From positions 1 to 64,000 of the forward strand of contig NZ_WTYY01000005.1 in NCBI RefSeq assembly GCF_009827405.1: DNA of 64,000 bases, in the 5' to 3' direction. Shown here piece after piece: positions 33,476 to 42,146 of this stretch. Within the stretch, counting starts at the first letter, position 1. Every line of letters begins with the position of its first letter. The notes beneath the pieces are model-generated. The model searched no databases and had not been told where the DNA came from. It saw only the letters and a program-made list of their open reading frames with translations. A program made the position numbers and the translations under genes. The DNA is from Alteraurantiacibacter aestuarii. GTDB lineage: Bacteria; Pseudomonadota; Alphaproteobacteria; Sphingomonadales; Sphingomonadaceae.

Positions 33476-34603
33476 TTATGCGCCATGCGCTTCCTCGACA
33501 ATCGACAGGTCCCATTCCAGCTGGCCCAGATCGTCGCGCCGGAAGGTGCGGATGGCATCGTAATCGCGGGCCTGCACCTTGTTGACGAAATCGGGATCGC
33601 CGATCAGCGCGCGGCCTACCGCCACCATGTCAAATTCACCCGCGCTCATGCGCCGGGCCAGCTCGTCTATTGCCACTTCCACGCGCGGCCCGGGGTCCAG
33701 CCCTTCCATGAACACCGTCATCACATCGATATCCAGCCCGACAGAGCCGACGGTGATGACCGGCAATCCGCCGCCTGCCCTGGTCCATCCGGCCAGGTTC
33801 CGGCCATCGCCTGCCCATTCGGCATCCCAGAAGCGGCGGGTGGAGGCATGCAGGACATCGACGCCAGCCTTACGAAAGATGGTGGCCATCTGCGCCAGAT
33901 CTTCAGGAGAAGGGGCGACCCTGGCCTCAAAATCCACTTCCTTCCATTGCGAGAAGCGCAGCGAGATGAGGAAATCCGGTCCGCATTCCGCGCGGATGGC
34001 GCTGACGATCTCCGCCGGAAAGCGCGCGCGGTGGGCGATCAGCGGGCCGCCATAGCCATCATCGCGAATGTTGGAGCCGTGCCACAGGAACTGATCGAGG
34101 AAATAGCCGTGGGCGGCATGCACCTCCACCCCGCAGGCGCCAATGTCCTGCGCAATCCGGGCCGAACGCACGAAACCATCGCGGATCTGTGCCAGCTCAT
34201 CCACAGTGGCGGCGCGCCCGCTTTCCTTGCCGGGATGGGCCAGGCCACTGGCGCTGAGGGCGTGGCCATCCGTGCGCATCGCCCCTTCGTGCCACAATTG
34301 CAGCATCATCTGCCCGCCGCCCTGGCGCACCTCGTCCACGCAATGCGCCCAGGCATCGCGCGTGGCCGGGTTGATATGCGCCGATGTCGGCTGGACGGTG
34401 GCGGAAGGGTGATCGATCGCCGCGCTTTCCCCCACGATCAGCGCCGTGCCGCCTTCCGCGCGGCGGCGGTAATAGGCGGCCAGCTCCGCGCTGGGCGCGC
34501 CGTTGCTGCACATGCCGCGCTGCATGGCGGGCATAACCCAGCGATTGTGGAAGGTCACCGTGTTCAAGGTGATCGGGCTGAACAGGATATCGTGATCGCT
34601 CAT
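33476..34603 (-). CDS. NADH:flavin oxidoreductase, old yellow enzyme family
   Basis: 375 residues forming a TIM-barrel FMN enzyme. Family blocks: FHNRWVMPAMQRGMCSNG near residue 17, MLQLWHEGAM near 100, VEVHAAHGYFLDQFL near 161 with the active-site region, and DMVAVGRALIGDPDF near 330. It reduces activated double bonds of enones or related compounds; the physiological substrate is not evident. The leader upstream holds an 18-base tandem repeat. Confidence 0.88.
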   Translation of the reverse strand: MSDHDILFSPITLNTVTFHNRWVMPAMQRGMCSNGAPSAELAAYYRRRAEGGTALIVGESAAIDHPSATVQPTSAHINPATRDAWAHCVDEVRQGGGQMMLQLWHEGAMRTDGHALSASGLAHPGKESGRAATVDELAQIRDGFVRSARIAQDIGACGVEVHAAHGYFLDQFLWHGSNIRDDGYGGPLIAHRARFPAEIVSAIRAECGPDFLISLRFSQWKEVDFEARVAPSPEDLAQMATIFRKAGVDVLHASTRRFWDAEWAGDGRNLAGWTRAGGGLPVITVGSVGLDIDVMTVFMEGLDPGPRVEVAIDELARRMSAGEFDMVAVGRALIGDPDFVNKVQARDYDAIRTFRRDDLGQLEWDLSIVEEAHGA

Positions 34604-34622
34604 CGGGCGGGCATAACACTTT

Positions 34623-34694
34623 TTCCGTAGCAGTTACTGGTTCCGTAGCGGTTACTGGTTCCGTGGCAGTTACTGGCCAGGCGGCAGATACTGG
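34623..34694. repeat. 18-base tandem repeat, three close copies plus one degenerate
   Basis: Copies at 34623-34640, 34641-34658 and 34659-34676 share the unit TTCCGTAGCAGTTACTGG with one or two changes each; 34677-34694 is a diverged fourth copy. It lies just upstream of the old-yellow-enzyme start, in its leader or promoter. Confidence 0.85.
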
Positions 34695-34719
34695 CAATCA
34701 GCACGCCGCGCGCAGCCTA

Positions 34720-35937
34720 TCACCCGGCATTGGATGATTCCACGTCATTCCCGAACAATACGATCATCGCGCCCAGTGCCACCAGCAGGCAGAATCCCAG
34801 CTTCCTGTGCCATGGCGTGCCGGGGATGATGAAGGCGCGCCTTGCGGCGATGGCGGATTGCAGCGTGTAATACAGGGCAAAGGCGCGGCTGGCATAGGCG
34901 ATGATCTGGAAGACATCGGCCTCCCACGTCATCACGATCCCGATGAAGACCAGCAACACATAGCCATAGCGGGCAGTCATGCGGCCGCGGGTCAGCTCCT
35001 CCACCAGCCCGCCGGAGCCGCTGGTATCGGCAATGGCCGCGCTGAACTGTGCCGCCAGCGCCGCCAGCACCAGCATCACCGTCAGCAGCGGCGTGATCAG
35101 TGCCATCAGGTCGATGATCGCGGTCTCGCTGAGCTGGAACTCGCTGCGGTCAAAGGCATAGGCGAACAGGCCGATATAGATCATGTAGATCGCCGTGCAG
35201 ACCAGCTGCGCAAGGCGCATGGAGCTGATCCGGGTCTGCGGATCATATTCCTGGCCAAGATAGCGCGAAGTCTCGAAGCCCTGCACGGTGATGACCAGAC
35301 CAAAGGCGAGCGTGACGGCGGGCCAGCCGGACAGCTGTGCCTCATGGAAGAACAGCTCCCCCGCGCTGGCGCGCTGATAGAAATACCACGTCAGCCCGAT
35401 CAGCAGCCCGGCAATCACCGCCAGCTTGATCGTCACTGCGGCATATTCCATCCGCTCCAGCGCCTTGAAACCGTGGAACCAGCCGACCGCCAGAATCAGG
35501 ATGTACACCGCCGATGTCAGCAGCCTGGCATTGACCGGATTGTCATAAGGGGTCTGGCTGATGGCGAAGGCGCCGAACAGGTTGAGGTAATATCCGACCG
35601 AAATCATGAAGGCGAAAACCAGCGCCCATGAAGCGCCCAGTTCCAGCCGTTCGACCGCCATATCCTCCACCGGTCGGGGCACGTTGCGGGCAAAGATGTT
35701 GAAGCGGATCGCCTCGCCGAACAGATAGGCGCCAATGCACAGCCCAGCCATCACCAGCGGCGCGCTTCGTCCGTATGCTGACACCAGAATGGGCGCGAGC
35801 ACCAGGAATCCGCTGCCGATGATCGATGCAAGCGGCGTCACCGTTGCCCGCCAGACCGTGGACTTGGCAAAGCGCGGAGAGAGCAGCAGCAAGCCTGCCA
35901 TGACAACGGACAACAGGATCGCGATATTGAGTGCCAA
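34720..35937 (-). CDS. Polytopic membrane protein, APC-transporter-like
   Basis: 405 residues with roughly 11-12 hydrophobic helices and no signal peptide. The first helices (AILLSVVMAGLLLLS, then ASIIGSGFLVLAPILVSAYG) recall amino-acid/polyamine transporters, where an unwound helix carries a GSG motif. I do not recognise a specific subfamily, so the substrate is unknown. It is the last gene before the intergenic region at 34604-34719. Function as a transporter is inferred from topology and the GSG helix only. Confidence 0.65.
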   Translation of the reverse strand: MALNIAILLSVVMAGLLLLSPRFAKSTVWRATVTPLASIIGSGFLVLAPILVSAYGRSAPLVMAGLCIGAYLFGEAIRFNIFARNVPRPVEDMAVERLELGASWALVFAFMISVGYYLNLFGAFAISQTPYDNPVNARLLTSAVYILILAVGWFHGFKALERMEYAAVTIKLAVIAGLLIGLTWYFYQRASAGELFFHEAQLSGWPAVTLAFGLVITVQGFETSRYLGQEYDPQTRISSMRLAQLVCTAIYMIYIGLFAYAFDRSEFQLSETAIIDLMALITPLLTVMLVLAALAAQFSAAIADTSGSGGLVEELTRGRMTARYGYVLLVFIGIVMTWEADVFQIIAYASRAFALYYTLQSAIAARRAFIIPGTPWHRKLGFCLLVALGAMIVLFGNDVESSNAG

Positions 35938-36031
35938 GGCGTTGTCCGATCAAGCGGCTGCGGGCGAGGGAGGCGCTATAGCTGGCGCGCCGCACAATGT
36001 TGCAGGCAAAATGCGCGCGCGATCCGGTTTC

Positions 36032-36919
36032 TCACCCCGCCAGCGCCGCTTCTCCCCTCCACAATACGTCCGAGGTGACGATGGGCGTGCCATAGAGCAG
36101 GCGGCGTTCGTCCGGGTCGAAGCTTTCGCGGCGGTGGGCGCAGGCGCGGTTGTCCCAGATGAGGATATCGCCCGCGCGCCATTGGTGCAGATAGTTGAAC
36201 GCCGGCAGCGCGACATGATCGTAGATCGCGTCCAGCAAGGCGGCGCTGCCATCCTTGTCCAGCCCGGTGATGCGCGGCGCGGTATCGATGTAGGAGAGGA
36301 TGCGCCGTGCCCCCAGGAACAGGAATTTTGCCCCGGTCACCGCATGGCGCTGCACCAGCGGAACCTTGCGGAACAGCGCCGGGTCTTCGATATCGGCATC
36401 GTCCAGCTCGCCTTCGAAATCATTGACCTTGAGCGGGAAATGGATCGATCGCCCCTCGATCCGCGCCAGCAGGTCTGCGGGCAGGGCGTCATAGGCGGCG
36501 ACGAGGCTGGCGATCCCGGTGCGCCCGCCTGACTTGGTCACCTCCACCCCGTGCAGGGCGGTGGCGGGCGGCGGGACGGCATCGGTCCAGCGGTCCTGAT
36601 GCCAGCCCATCTCGTCATTGCCGAACTGGCCGACATTCCTGCCGCCGCTCTCGATATTGGAGACCAGCCGCAGGCCCTTGAAACCGTCAATATCGATCGG
36701 TTCGTGATAGCGCGAAGTGTCGGAGGCATCGGGCTGCCCGAACTTGCGGATCAGATCGACATACTGGCGCGGCGTCAGCACCGTGCCGCGGATCACCAGC
36801 GCCAGATGCTGGTGGAACAGATCGACCAGAGCGTCTCGTGTGCCCTCATCCAGCGGGGCGGTGGTATCCAGTCCCACCACCTCAATCCCCAGCGCATCGG
36901 CCAGCCTGCGTGTCTGCAT
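36032..36919 (-). CDS. TauD/TfdA-family Fe(II)/2-oxoglutarate dioxygenase
   Basis: 295 residues, the usual length. The iron-binding facial triad is visible: HQD in MGWHQDRW near residue 107 and the distal His in NRACAHRRESFD near 260; ERRLLYGT supplies the 2-oxoglutarate-binding Arg. Such enzymes hydroxylate taurine, aryloxyacids, sulfate esters or related substrates; the substrate cannot be chosen from sequence. No sulfonate transporter is adjacent. Confidence 0.85.
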   Translation of the reverse strand: MQTRRLADALGIEVVGLDTTAPLDEGTRDALVDLFHQHLALVIRGTVLTPRQYVDLIRKFGQPDASDTSRYHEPIDIDGFKGLRLVSNIESGGRNVGQFGNDEMGWHQDRWTDAVPPPATALHGVEVTKSGGRTGIASLVAAYDALPADLLARIEGRSIHFPLKVNDFEGELDDADIEDPALFRKVPLVQRHAVTGAKFLFLGARRILSYIDTAPRITGLDKDGSAALLDAIYDHVALPAFNYLHQWRAGDILIWDNRACAHRRESFDPDERRLLYGTPIVTSDVLWRGEAALAG

Positions 36920-36964
36920 CCTTGTTCTCCCGCACCGGAGAATGCCGCAAGCCGGGGGCTTTGC

Positions 36965-37162
36965 CTAGGCCTCGTCGCGCAGGAAGATTTCCTCGATCGG
37001 CAGTTCGAAAACATCGGCAATGCGGAAGGCCAGCGGTAGCGAGGGATCGTATTTGCCAGTCTCGATGGCGTTCACGCTCTGGCGCGAAACACCCAGCTGT
37101 TCAGCCAGGTCCTGCTGGCTCCAGTCGCGCTCTGCCCGCATAACCTTGAGACGGTTTTTCAT
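36965..37162 (-). CDS. Short XRE-family HTH regulator of a membrane-protein module
   Basis: 65 residues, essentially only a helix-turn-helix: WSQQDLAEQLGVSRQSVNAIE with the recognition helix, then KYDPSLPLAFRIADVF. It matches the XRE/Cro class (about 65-70 residues, no effector domain). Start and stop overlap the preceding membrane gene (TAATG). A second copy of the same design lies at 45801-46004 and shares KYDPSLP and the VE/IEE ending. It probably represses its own operon through the repeats near 38370-38423. Confidence 0.82.
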   Translation of the reverse strand: MKNRLKVMRAERDWSQQDLAEQLGVSRQSVNAIETGKYDPSLPLAFRIADVFELPIEEIFLRDEA

Positions 37163-37584
37163 TATTCGCCGCCCGCCGTGCCCATGGTGAACTTGTTGTA
37201 GATCCCGCCAATCGCGGTGGCGAAGCACCAGATCGTGGGCCACCAATAGGCGGTGACATGGCCGACCAGCATATATTGTTCCAGAAATCCCCACACGGCT
37301 GCCGCAGTCAGGGCAATACCTGTGGCGACCATGATCTGGCGGACAAGCAGCAGGCGCAGGAACTCATCGGTCTGCTCGGTCACCAGCCGCACCAGAATCC
37401 AGAATATCGATGCCAGGCACAGGCCCGGAATGGCGGCGAGCAGATAGGCGAGCGGTCCAGCAACCTGTTGCTGTTCGATCAGCCAGTCGGCGCTGAACAG
37501 CGATACCAGATAGATCGCCATCGAAATGCCCATGCGCACATAATAGCGGCGCATCTCCGGCGTCTTGGTCAATGACGTGGTCAT
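37162..37584 (-). CDS. Small four-helix membrane protein, module partner of XRE regulator
   Basis: 140 residues from ATG 37584, which overlaps the upstream stop (ATGA). Four hydrophobic helices: about 17-34, 43-63, 79-99 and 107-122. The central segment VRLVTEQTDEFLRLLLVRQ resembles the loop YLQEEDDEYLRHR of the neighbour at 37581-38171, suggesting related families. Function unknown; it is co-encoded with the HTH protein. Confidence 0.7.
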   Translation of the reverse strand: MTTSLTKTPEMRRYYVRMGISMAIYLVSLFSADWLIEQQQVAGPLAYLLAAIPGLCLASIFWILVRLVTEQTDEFLRLLLVRQIMVATGIALTAAAVWGFLEQYMLVGHVTAYWWPTIWCFATAIGGIYNKFTMGTAGGE

Positions 37585-38171
37585 TCTTCCTCTCCCTTGG
37601 CGCGCTGGAAGCACATGCCGATCCCCAGCCCGATGGCCCACACGGGGAAAACCCACCAGCTCCAGATATGGCCGACCAGCCCGTACATCTCCAGAAAGCC
37701 CCAGATCGTCCCCAGCACCAGAATCAGCGCGAGGCCGAACAGCGCGCCGGTAGTGGCCCGGTGGCGCAGATATTCGTCATCCTCTTCCTGAAGGTAGCGA
37801 TACATGGTCCAGATCATGCCCATCAGCGGCACCAGCGGGGCGATGGCCAGCGCCCACATGGCGGGCGAACCATCGGCCACCAGATGAGACAGGTTCCCGC
37901 CGCCGATCATCGCCACCATGTAGATCACCATCACGAACAGCACGCGCCGGTTATAGACGCGCAGGGCCGGGCTCATCGCGCCCTTCAGTTCCTGCCTTGC
38001 CTTGGCCGCGCGCGTCATCGGCACCAGCAGCCCCATGTTCAGCGCGATCAGGATGATCGGCACCGGCTGTTCGATCACATCGAAAATATGGGCAGCTGCG
38101 ATCAGCGCCATATTGATGATGAACAGCGCCGACCACAGCAACGGGCGCGGCATCGCCTGCTGCGCGGTCAT
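37581..38171 (-). CDS. Membrane protein of the XRE-regulated module
   Basis: 196 residues with about five or six membrane helices and a QEEDDEYLRHRATTGALFG loop that recalls the following gene. The start overlaps the stop of the small gene upstream (ATGA), so all four genes 38353-36965 form one coupled operon. No transporter or enzyme motif was recognised. Confidence 0.7.
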   Translation of the reverse strand: MTAQQAMPRPLLWSALFIINMALIAAAHIFDVIEQPVPIILIALNMGLLVPMTRAAKARQELKGAMSPALRVYNRRVLFVMVIYMVAMIGGGNLSHLVADGSPAMWALAIAPLVPLMGMIWTMYRYLQEEDDEYLRHRATTGALFGLALILVLGTIWGFLEMYGLVGHIWSWWVFPVWAIGLGIGMCFQRAKGEEE

Positions 38172-38353
38172 GCGTCATGGGCCTTGCTGATGCAGCGATT
38201 ACCGCCGTTCCGGCCCAGTGAGAGGACCCACATCACCGGCAGCACGATCAGCAGCGTGCTGCTCATGTCCGGCGTAATCATCTGCTGTGCACCCAGCCAG
38301 GCGGCCAGCAACATGGCAGCGGCAAAGGCGAGGGCCGTGTAAATCTTCTTCAT
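38168..38353 (-). CDS. Small two-helix membrane protein, first gene of the XRE module
   Basis: 61 residues from ATG 38353, preceded by AAGGGAG seven bases upstream. Two hydrophobic helices (about 5-22 and 29-43), then a short basic C-terminus. The extended frame to 38392 covers the promoter and is not used. Function unknown. Confidence 0.6.
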   Translation of the reverse strand: MKKIYTALAFAAAMLLAAWLGAQQMITPDMSSTLLIVLPVMWVLSLGRNGGNRCISKAHDA

Positions 38354-38369
38354 ATCAAGCTCCCTTGAA

Positions 38370-38423
38370 TTTATGTAAAGGAAGCTAGACATGGAGCCTC
38401 TTTATGTCAAGCACCATTGACAT
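38370..38423 (-). promoter_or_regulatory. Promoter and operator-like repeats of the XRE/membrane module
   Basis: Read on the minus strand: TTGACA at 38410-38405, a 17-base spacer and TAGCTT at 38387-38382. The perfect inverted repeat ATGTCAA-N6-TTGACAT (38404-38423) covers the -35. Two direct near-copies CTTTACATAAA (38380-38370) and CTTGACATAAA (38411-38401) flank the -10/-35 region. This layout suits repression by the operon's own HTH protein. Confidence 0.55.
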
Positions 38424-38474
38424 GATGATTGGGAGGCTTGACTCACGAGACCGCAAGTGCCGGAAATTAAGGAA

Positions 38475-38514
38475 GAAAGGCCCGGCTGTCGCCATGCACG
38501 CAGCCGGGCCTTTC
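38475..38514 (-). terminator. Rho-independent terminator of the TonB receptor gene
   Basis: Fourteen-base perfect stem (38475-38488 with 38501-38514) and a 12-base loop, followed on the minus strand by TTCTTCCTT. The U-tract is only moderate. It lies 57 bases after the TonB receptor stop. Confidence 0.7.
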
Positions 38515-38570
38515 ATGGTCCTGGCGCTAAAGGAGGGTCGCACCAGGTCCCGCAAGATTGATGTGAGGCT

Positions 38571-40691
38571 TCAGAACCTCTTGGTTACGCCGACTCGCAA
38601 TTGCCGGGGTTCGACGATGCGGCTGTTGCGCCCCTCGATGCCTTCTGCCGGCTCACCGGGCAGGCGCACGGCGTAGAAATAGTCGATATCGTCATCCTTG
38701 GAATCGAGCAGGTTGAGCACCTCGCCATAGAATTCGAAGCCGCTGAAATCGTCAGGGGTCCAGGCCAGCCGGGCGTTGACCAGCACGGTGGAGGCGCCGC
38801 GCTGCGAATTGTCCTCGATCAGCGGATGCGGCCCCAGATAGCGCGCGCGAATGGCGGCATTCCACTGGCGGAAGGCGGCCGAAACCCCCAGCTCGCCGGA
38901 ACTTTCGAGTGCACCCGGAACGAAATTCTCGCCTTCGGGCAGGCCCGTGAAGCGGCTGTGCGATCCGGTCCACACCGCGTCCACGGCCAGCCAGTTGTTG
39001 GGCTTCCAGAAGGCGGTGAGTTCGTAACCGTGGCGCTTGCTGGGATCGCTCGGTTCCACCGCGCCGCTATCGCCGACATAGATAAGCTCGCTGTCGATGC
39101 TGCTCCACCAGTATACGCTGCTGAAGATCAGTCCGCCGCGCTCCACGCGGAAGCCGACCTCTTCGAATTCGCCCTTGACCAGGCCGGGTGCGGGATTGGT
39201 GGGATTGGTCACGCCGCGGGCATCGTTGGAATGGAAGCCCTCGCCATAATTGGCATAGAGGGCGATACCGTCGGCCACTTCGTAATTCACGCCGATCTTG
39301 GGCGCGAAGGTGTCGTCATTGGCCTTGCCGGACCACACGTCCACGCCGTCCAGCGCTTGCGTCCTGAAGCCATACCAGTCCCCGCGCATGCCCGCAGTCA
39401 CGAACAGGCGGTCGAGCGGCTCCCACGTTGCCTCGGCATACAGGCCAATGGATTTTTCGTTGATGTCGAAGCTGTTGTAATTGAACTCCAGCGCGCCATC
39501 GATCGTCTCATCCAGGCCGATCGGGCCGATCTGGTCGAAGCGCGTTTCCGCCCCGGCGCGCAGGGTCAGGCGATCCGTCGGGCGCAGCGTGCGCTCCACC
39601 CGCCCGCCAAAGGTCCAGCGTTCCTCGAACTGGCGCAGCTGGTCGCCATTGACCGGGTCTTCCAGGAAATAGGTGAAATTGGACAGCAGGCTCCAGTCGT
39701 AGTGCTGGGTATAGGCTGTCAGCCGCCAGTCATCGCTTTCATAATTGGCGGTCAGCACCTGCCGCTTGGTATATCCGCGCAAGGTCGGGTCCAGCGTGCC
39801 GAAATGGTCCTCCACCAGCGTGCCGATGGCGCGTTCGGGCAATTGTTCGGTGGGTGCCCAGCTGGCATCATAGACATGCAGGGCAATCTGGAAATCGCCA
39901 TCGCCAACGGGGGCGGAATATTTGACCAGCCCGGAATAGCCCTCAAAATCCTCGGGCAGCTCCCACGGTCCGTCATTCAGCTTCACCTGTCCCACGACCA
40001 GCAGGTCGCCATTGCCCAGCGGCACGGAGCCGCCTGCCACGAAGCGGCGATAGCCATAAGATCCCACCTCCGCCGTGGCGAAGGGTTGCAGCTGGTCATG
40101 GGTGGTGATGAAACTGGCGCCAACGAAGCTGAAATCGCCGGTGTCGGCACGGTAAGGACCCTTGCGGTAGTCCACCCGGCCCACCGTCTCCGGGATCAGC
40201 CCGTTCACATCCAGATAGCCCTGTCCGTGACCGTGGGTGCGAAAGTTGACCGGCATGTCATCGATATACAGCGCGTAATCGGTGCCGTGATCGAGGTTGA
40301 ACCCGCGCAGGAAGAACTGGTTGGCCTTACCGCCACCCGAATGCTGGGTGGCGATAAGGCCGGGGGTGGCTTCAAGAATTTCACCGGGACGCAGCAGCGG
40401 ACGGATCTCCAGATCGGCGCCGGCCACGCCGCCCTCGCTGGCGGCAATGGCTTCGCCAATGCGCTTCTCGCCGCGGCCATAGACATAGATCACATTGCCG
40501 CTGTCTTCATCGATCACCACGCCGATGTTCTCACGCTCGCTCTGCACCTGTTGTGCCGCGTTCTGGGTTGTCTGGGGTTCGACCTCAGCTGCGGCCTCCT
40601 CCTGCGCCCAGACAGGAACAGCCACGCAACCAAGCATGGCAATGGCGGTGGATAAGAGCAGGCGGGCAGCAGGATTATCGGGCTTTGGCAA
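38571..40691 (-). CDS. TonB-dependent outer-membrane receptor
   Basis: About 706 residues: signal peptide (LLLSTAIAMLGCVAVPVWAQ), plug domain (GEILEATPGLIATQHSGGG, FFLRGFNLDHGTDYALYIDD near residues 120-170) and a 22-strand barrel ending LRVGVTKRF with terminal Phe. It should import a siderophore, cofactor or carbohydrate using TonB. The GFNLDHGTD plug core is common in receptors of the CirA/Fiu-like group, but the ligand is not readable. TTG 40691 is chosen, with AAAGG seven bases before it; TTG 40736 has no ribosome site. It is divergent from a membrane-anchored winged-helix regulator at 40824. Confidence 0.88.
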   Translation of the reverse strand: MPKPDNPAARLLLSTAIAMLGCVAVPVWAQEEAAAEVEPQTTQNAAQQVQSERENIGVVIDEDSGNVIYVYGRGEKRIGEAIAASEGGVAGADLEIRPLLRPGEILEATPGLIATQHSGGGKANQFFLRGFNLDHGTDYALYIDDMPVNFRTHGHGQGYLDVNGLIPETVGRVDYRKGPYRADTGDFSFVGASFITTHDQLQPFATAEVGSYGYRRFVAGGSVPLGNGDLLVVGQVKLNDGPWELPEDFEGYSGLVKYSAPVGDGDFQIALHVYDASWAPTEQLPERAIGTLVEDHFGTLDPTLRGYTKRQVLTANYESDDWRLTAYTQHYDWSLLSNFTYFLEDPVNGDQLRQFEERWTFGGRVERTLRPTDRLTLRAGAETRFDQIGPIGLDETIDGALEFNYNSFDINEKSIGLYAEATWEPLDRLFVTAGMRGDWYGFRTQALDGVDVWSGKANDDTFAPKIGVNYEVADGIALYANYGEGFHSNDARGVTNPTNPAPGLVKGEFEEVGFRVERGGLIFSSVYWWSSIDSELIYVGDSGAVEPSDPSKRHGYELTAFWKPNNWLAVDAVWTGSHSRFTGLPEGENFVPGALESSGELGVSAAFRQWNAAIRARYLGPHPLIEDNSQRGASTVLVNARLAWTPDDFSGFEFYGEVLNLLDSKDDDIDYFYAVRLPGEPAEGIEGRNSRIVEPRQLRVGVTKRF

Positions 40692-40823
40692 TGTGTAACC
40701 TTTGTCTTGTGAAGTGCTGCGACCTCTTCTGACCAAGCGGCTCTGGGCAAACCACGTAAATTACGGTAATCGGCCTGTTACATGGACGTTACAGCCGCCC
40801 GGCGCGGTATTTGAGGGGCAGGA

Positions 40824-42041
40824 TTGGACAGCGCACGCACCAGTAACGCAGCCGGCGATGCCTATGCGGCAGAGGTTGAGCGGCTGCGCGCGGCGGGGCT
40901 TGTCGGGGCTTCGGGCCGCCTGCGCGAACTGTTCGACTTTCTCGCCGATCGCGGCGCCGAAGCGCAAAGCGCCACGCAGGCGGAGATCGCCGAGGCGGTG
41001 TTCGGCCAGAGCGAAACCGATGGCGATGATGCCACCGTGCGCGTCTATGTCCACCGCCTGCGCAAGAAGCTGGACGATCACTATCTCGCCAATCCGCCCG
41101 CACCGGGGCAGGCGGTGCTGGAGATTCCGGCGGGCGTCTATGCGTTGCAGATGGCAGAGCAACTGCCTGCGCCCTCCGCCTCAGTACCAGCACTGACCGT
41201 GCCGCCTCGCGGCCAGATGATGCGGTACTGGCCCGCGCTGGGCGTGCTGGCGCTGCTCGCCGCATTCCTGGCCGGAATGGTGCTCAACCGCGGATTTACG
41301 CCCGCCACCAATGCCATCTGGCAGCCGTTGAACACATCGCAGCGCCCGGTGCTGGTGGTGCTGGGTGACTATTACCTGTTTGGCGAAATTGATCCGGTGA
41401 ACCCCGAGGACGGGCGGCTGATCCGCGATTTCCGCGTCAATTCCGCCGAAGACCTGCTGCGCATGCAGGAGGCGGAGCCGGACCGGTTTGGTTTTGCCGA
41501 GGATGTCGGGCTTAACTACCTGCCGTTCCAGACCGGCTATGCGTTGCAGGCGCTGGCGCCGCTGCTCGCTTCTGCGGACAAGCCGCTGGACGTGATCGCC
41601 GCATCGCAGCTGACCTCCGACATGCTCAACACCAATGACGTGGTCTATATCGGCCTGCTTTCGGGCATGGGCCTGCTGGAGGAAATCACCTTTGCGCAAA
41701 GCAGCCTGCGGGTGGGTGACAGCTATGACGAGATCATCGACCGGGAGACCGGCCAGCGCTGGATGAGCGATGAGGCGCGCCGCCTTGCCTCGCCCGCATT
41801 TTACCGCGACTTTGCCTATATCACCCGTTACCGCGCGCCCGGCGGGGCACTGGTGACCGTGATCGCCAGCGAGAGAGTGACCGGCTTGCGCGGGATCGGT
41901 GCGATTGTGGCCAGCGGCGATCTGCCCGATGAATTGAGCGATGCGGCGGCGCATGATGGATTTGAGGCGCTGTTCCAGATCACCGGCCAGCAGGGCGCCG
42001 ATCTGTCCGACAGGCTGATCCTGGCAAGGGAGCGCGAATAG
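40824..42041 (+). CDS. Membrane-anchored winged-helix regulator (CadC/ToxR-like layout)
   Basis: 405 residues. Residues about 12-115: N-terminal helical DNA-binding domain (AEIAEAVFGQ...DDATVRVYVHRLRKKLDDHY, with the recognition-helix Arg/His run). About 130-155: a Pro-rich linker. About 133-150 to 158: a single membrane helix (WPALGVLALLAAFLAGMVLN). The periplasmic C-terminal domain of ~240 residues is of unknown fold and has no catalytic motif I recognise. The TTG start follows GAGGGG. It lies head-to-head with the TonB receptor, so it may sense a periplasmic signal and control that receptor; this is inference. Confidence 0.7.
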   Translation: MDSARTSNAAGDAYAAEVERLRAAGLVGASGRLRELFDFLADRGAEAQSATQAEIAEAVFGQSETDGDDATVRVYVHRLRKKLDDHYLANPPAPGQAVLEIPAGVYALQMAEQLPAPSASVPALTVPPRGQMMRYWPALGVLALLAAFLAGMVLNRGFTPATNAIWQPLNTSQRPVLVVLGDYYLFGEIDPVNPEDGRLIRDFRVNSAEDLLRMQEAEPDRFGFAEDVGLNYLPFQTGYALQALAPLLASADKPLDVIAASQLTSDMLNTNDVVYIGLLSGMGLLEEITFAQSSLRVGDSYDEIIDRETGQRWMSDEARRLASPAFYRDFAYITRYRAPGGALVTVIASERVTGLRGIGAIVASGDLPDELSDAAAHDGFEALFQITGQQGADLSDRLILARERE

Positions 42042-42146
42042 CGCCGTTCAAACCGCCCGATCGCCGCCCGAAAATACCCGCCCGCCATTAGCTTGCCATT
42101 CACCCGCGCGATCCTACATTGGCAGTGTTGAAAGGACTTATTGCGC

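Noticed and set aside
38601..40655. 684-residue plus-strand frame opposite the TonB receptor
   Set aside because: The minus strand encodes a complete plug and barrel; this frame is a GC shadow.
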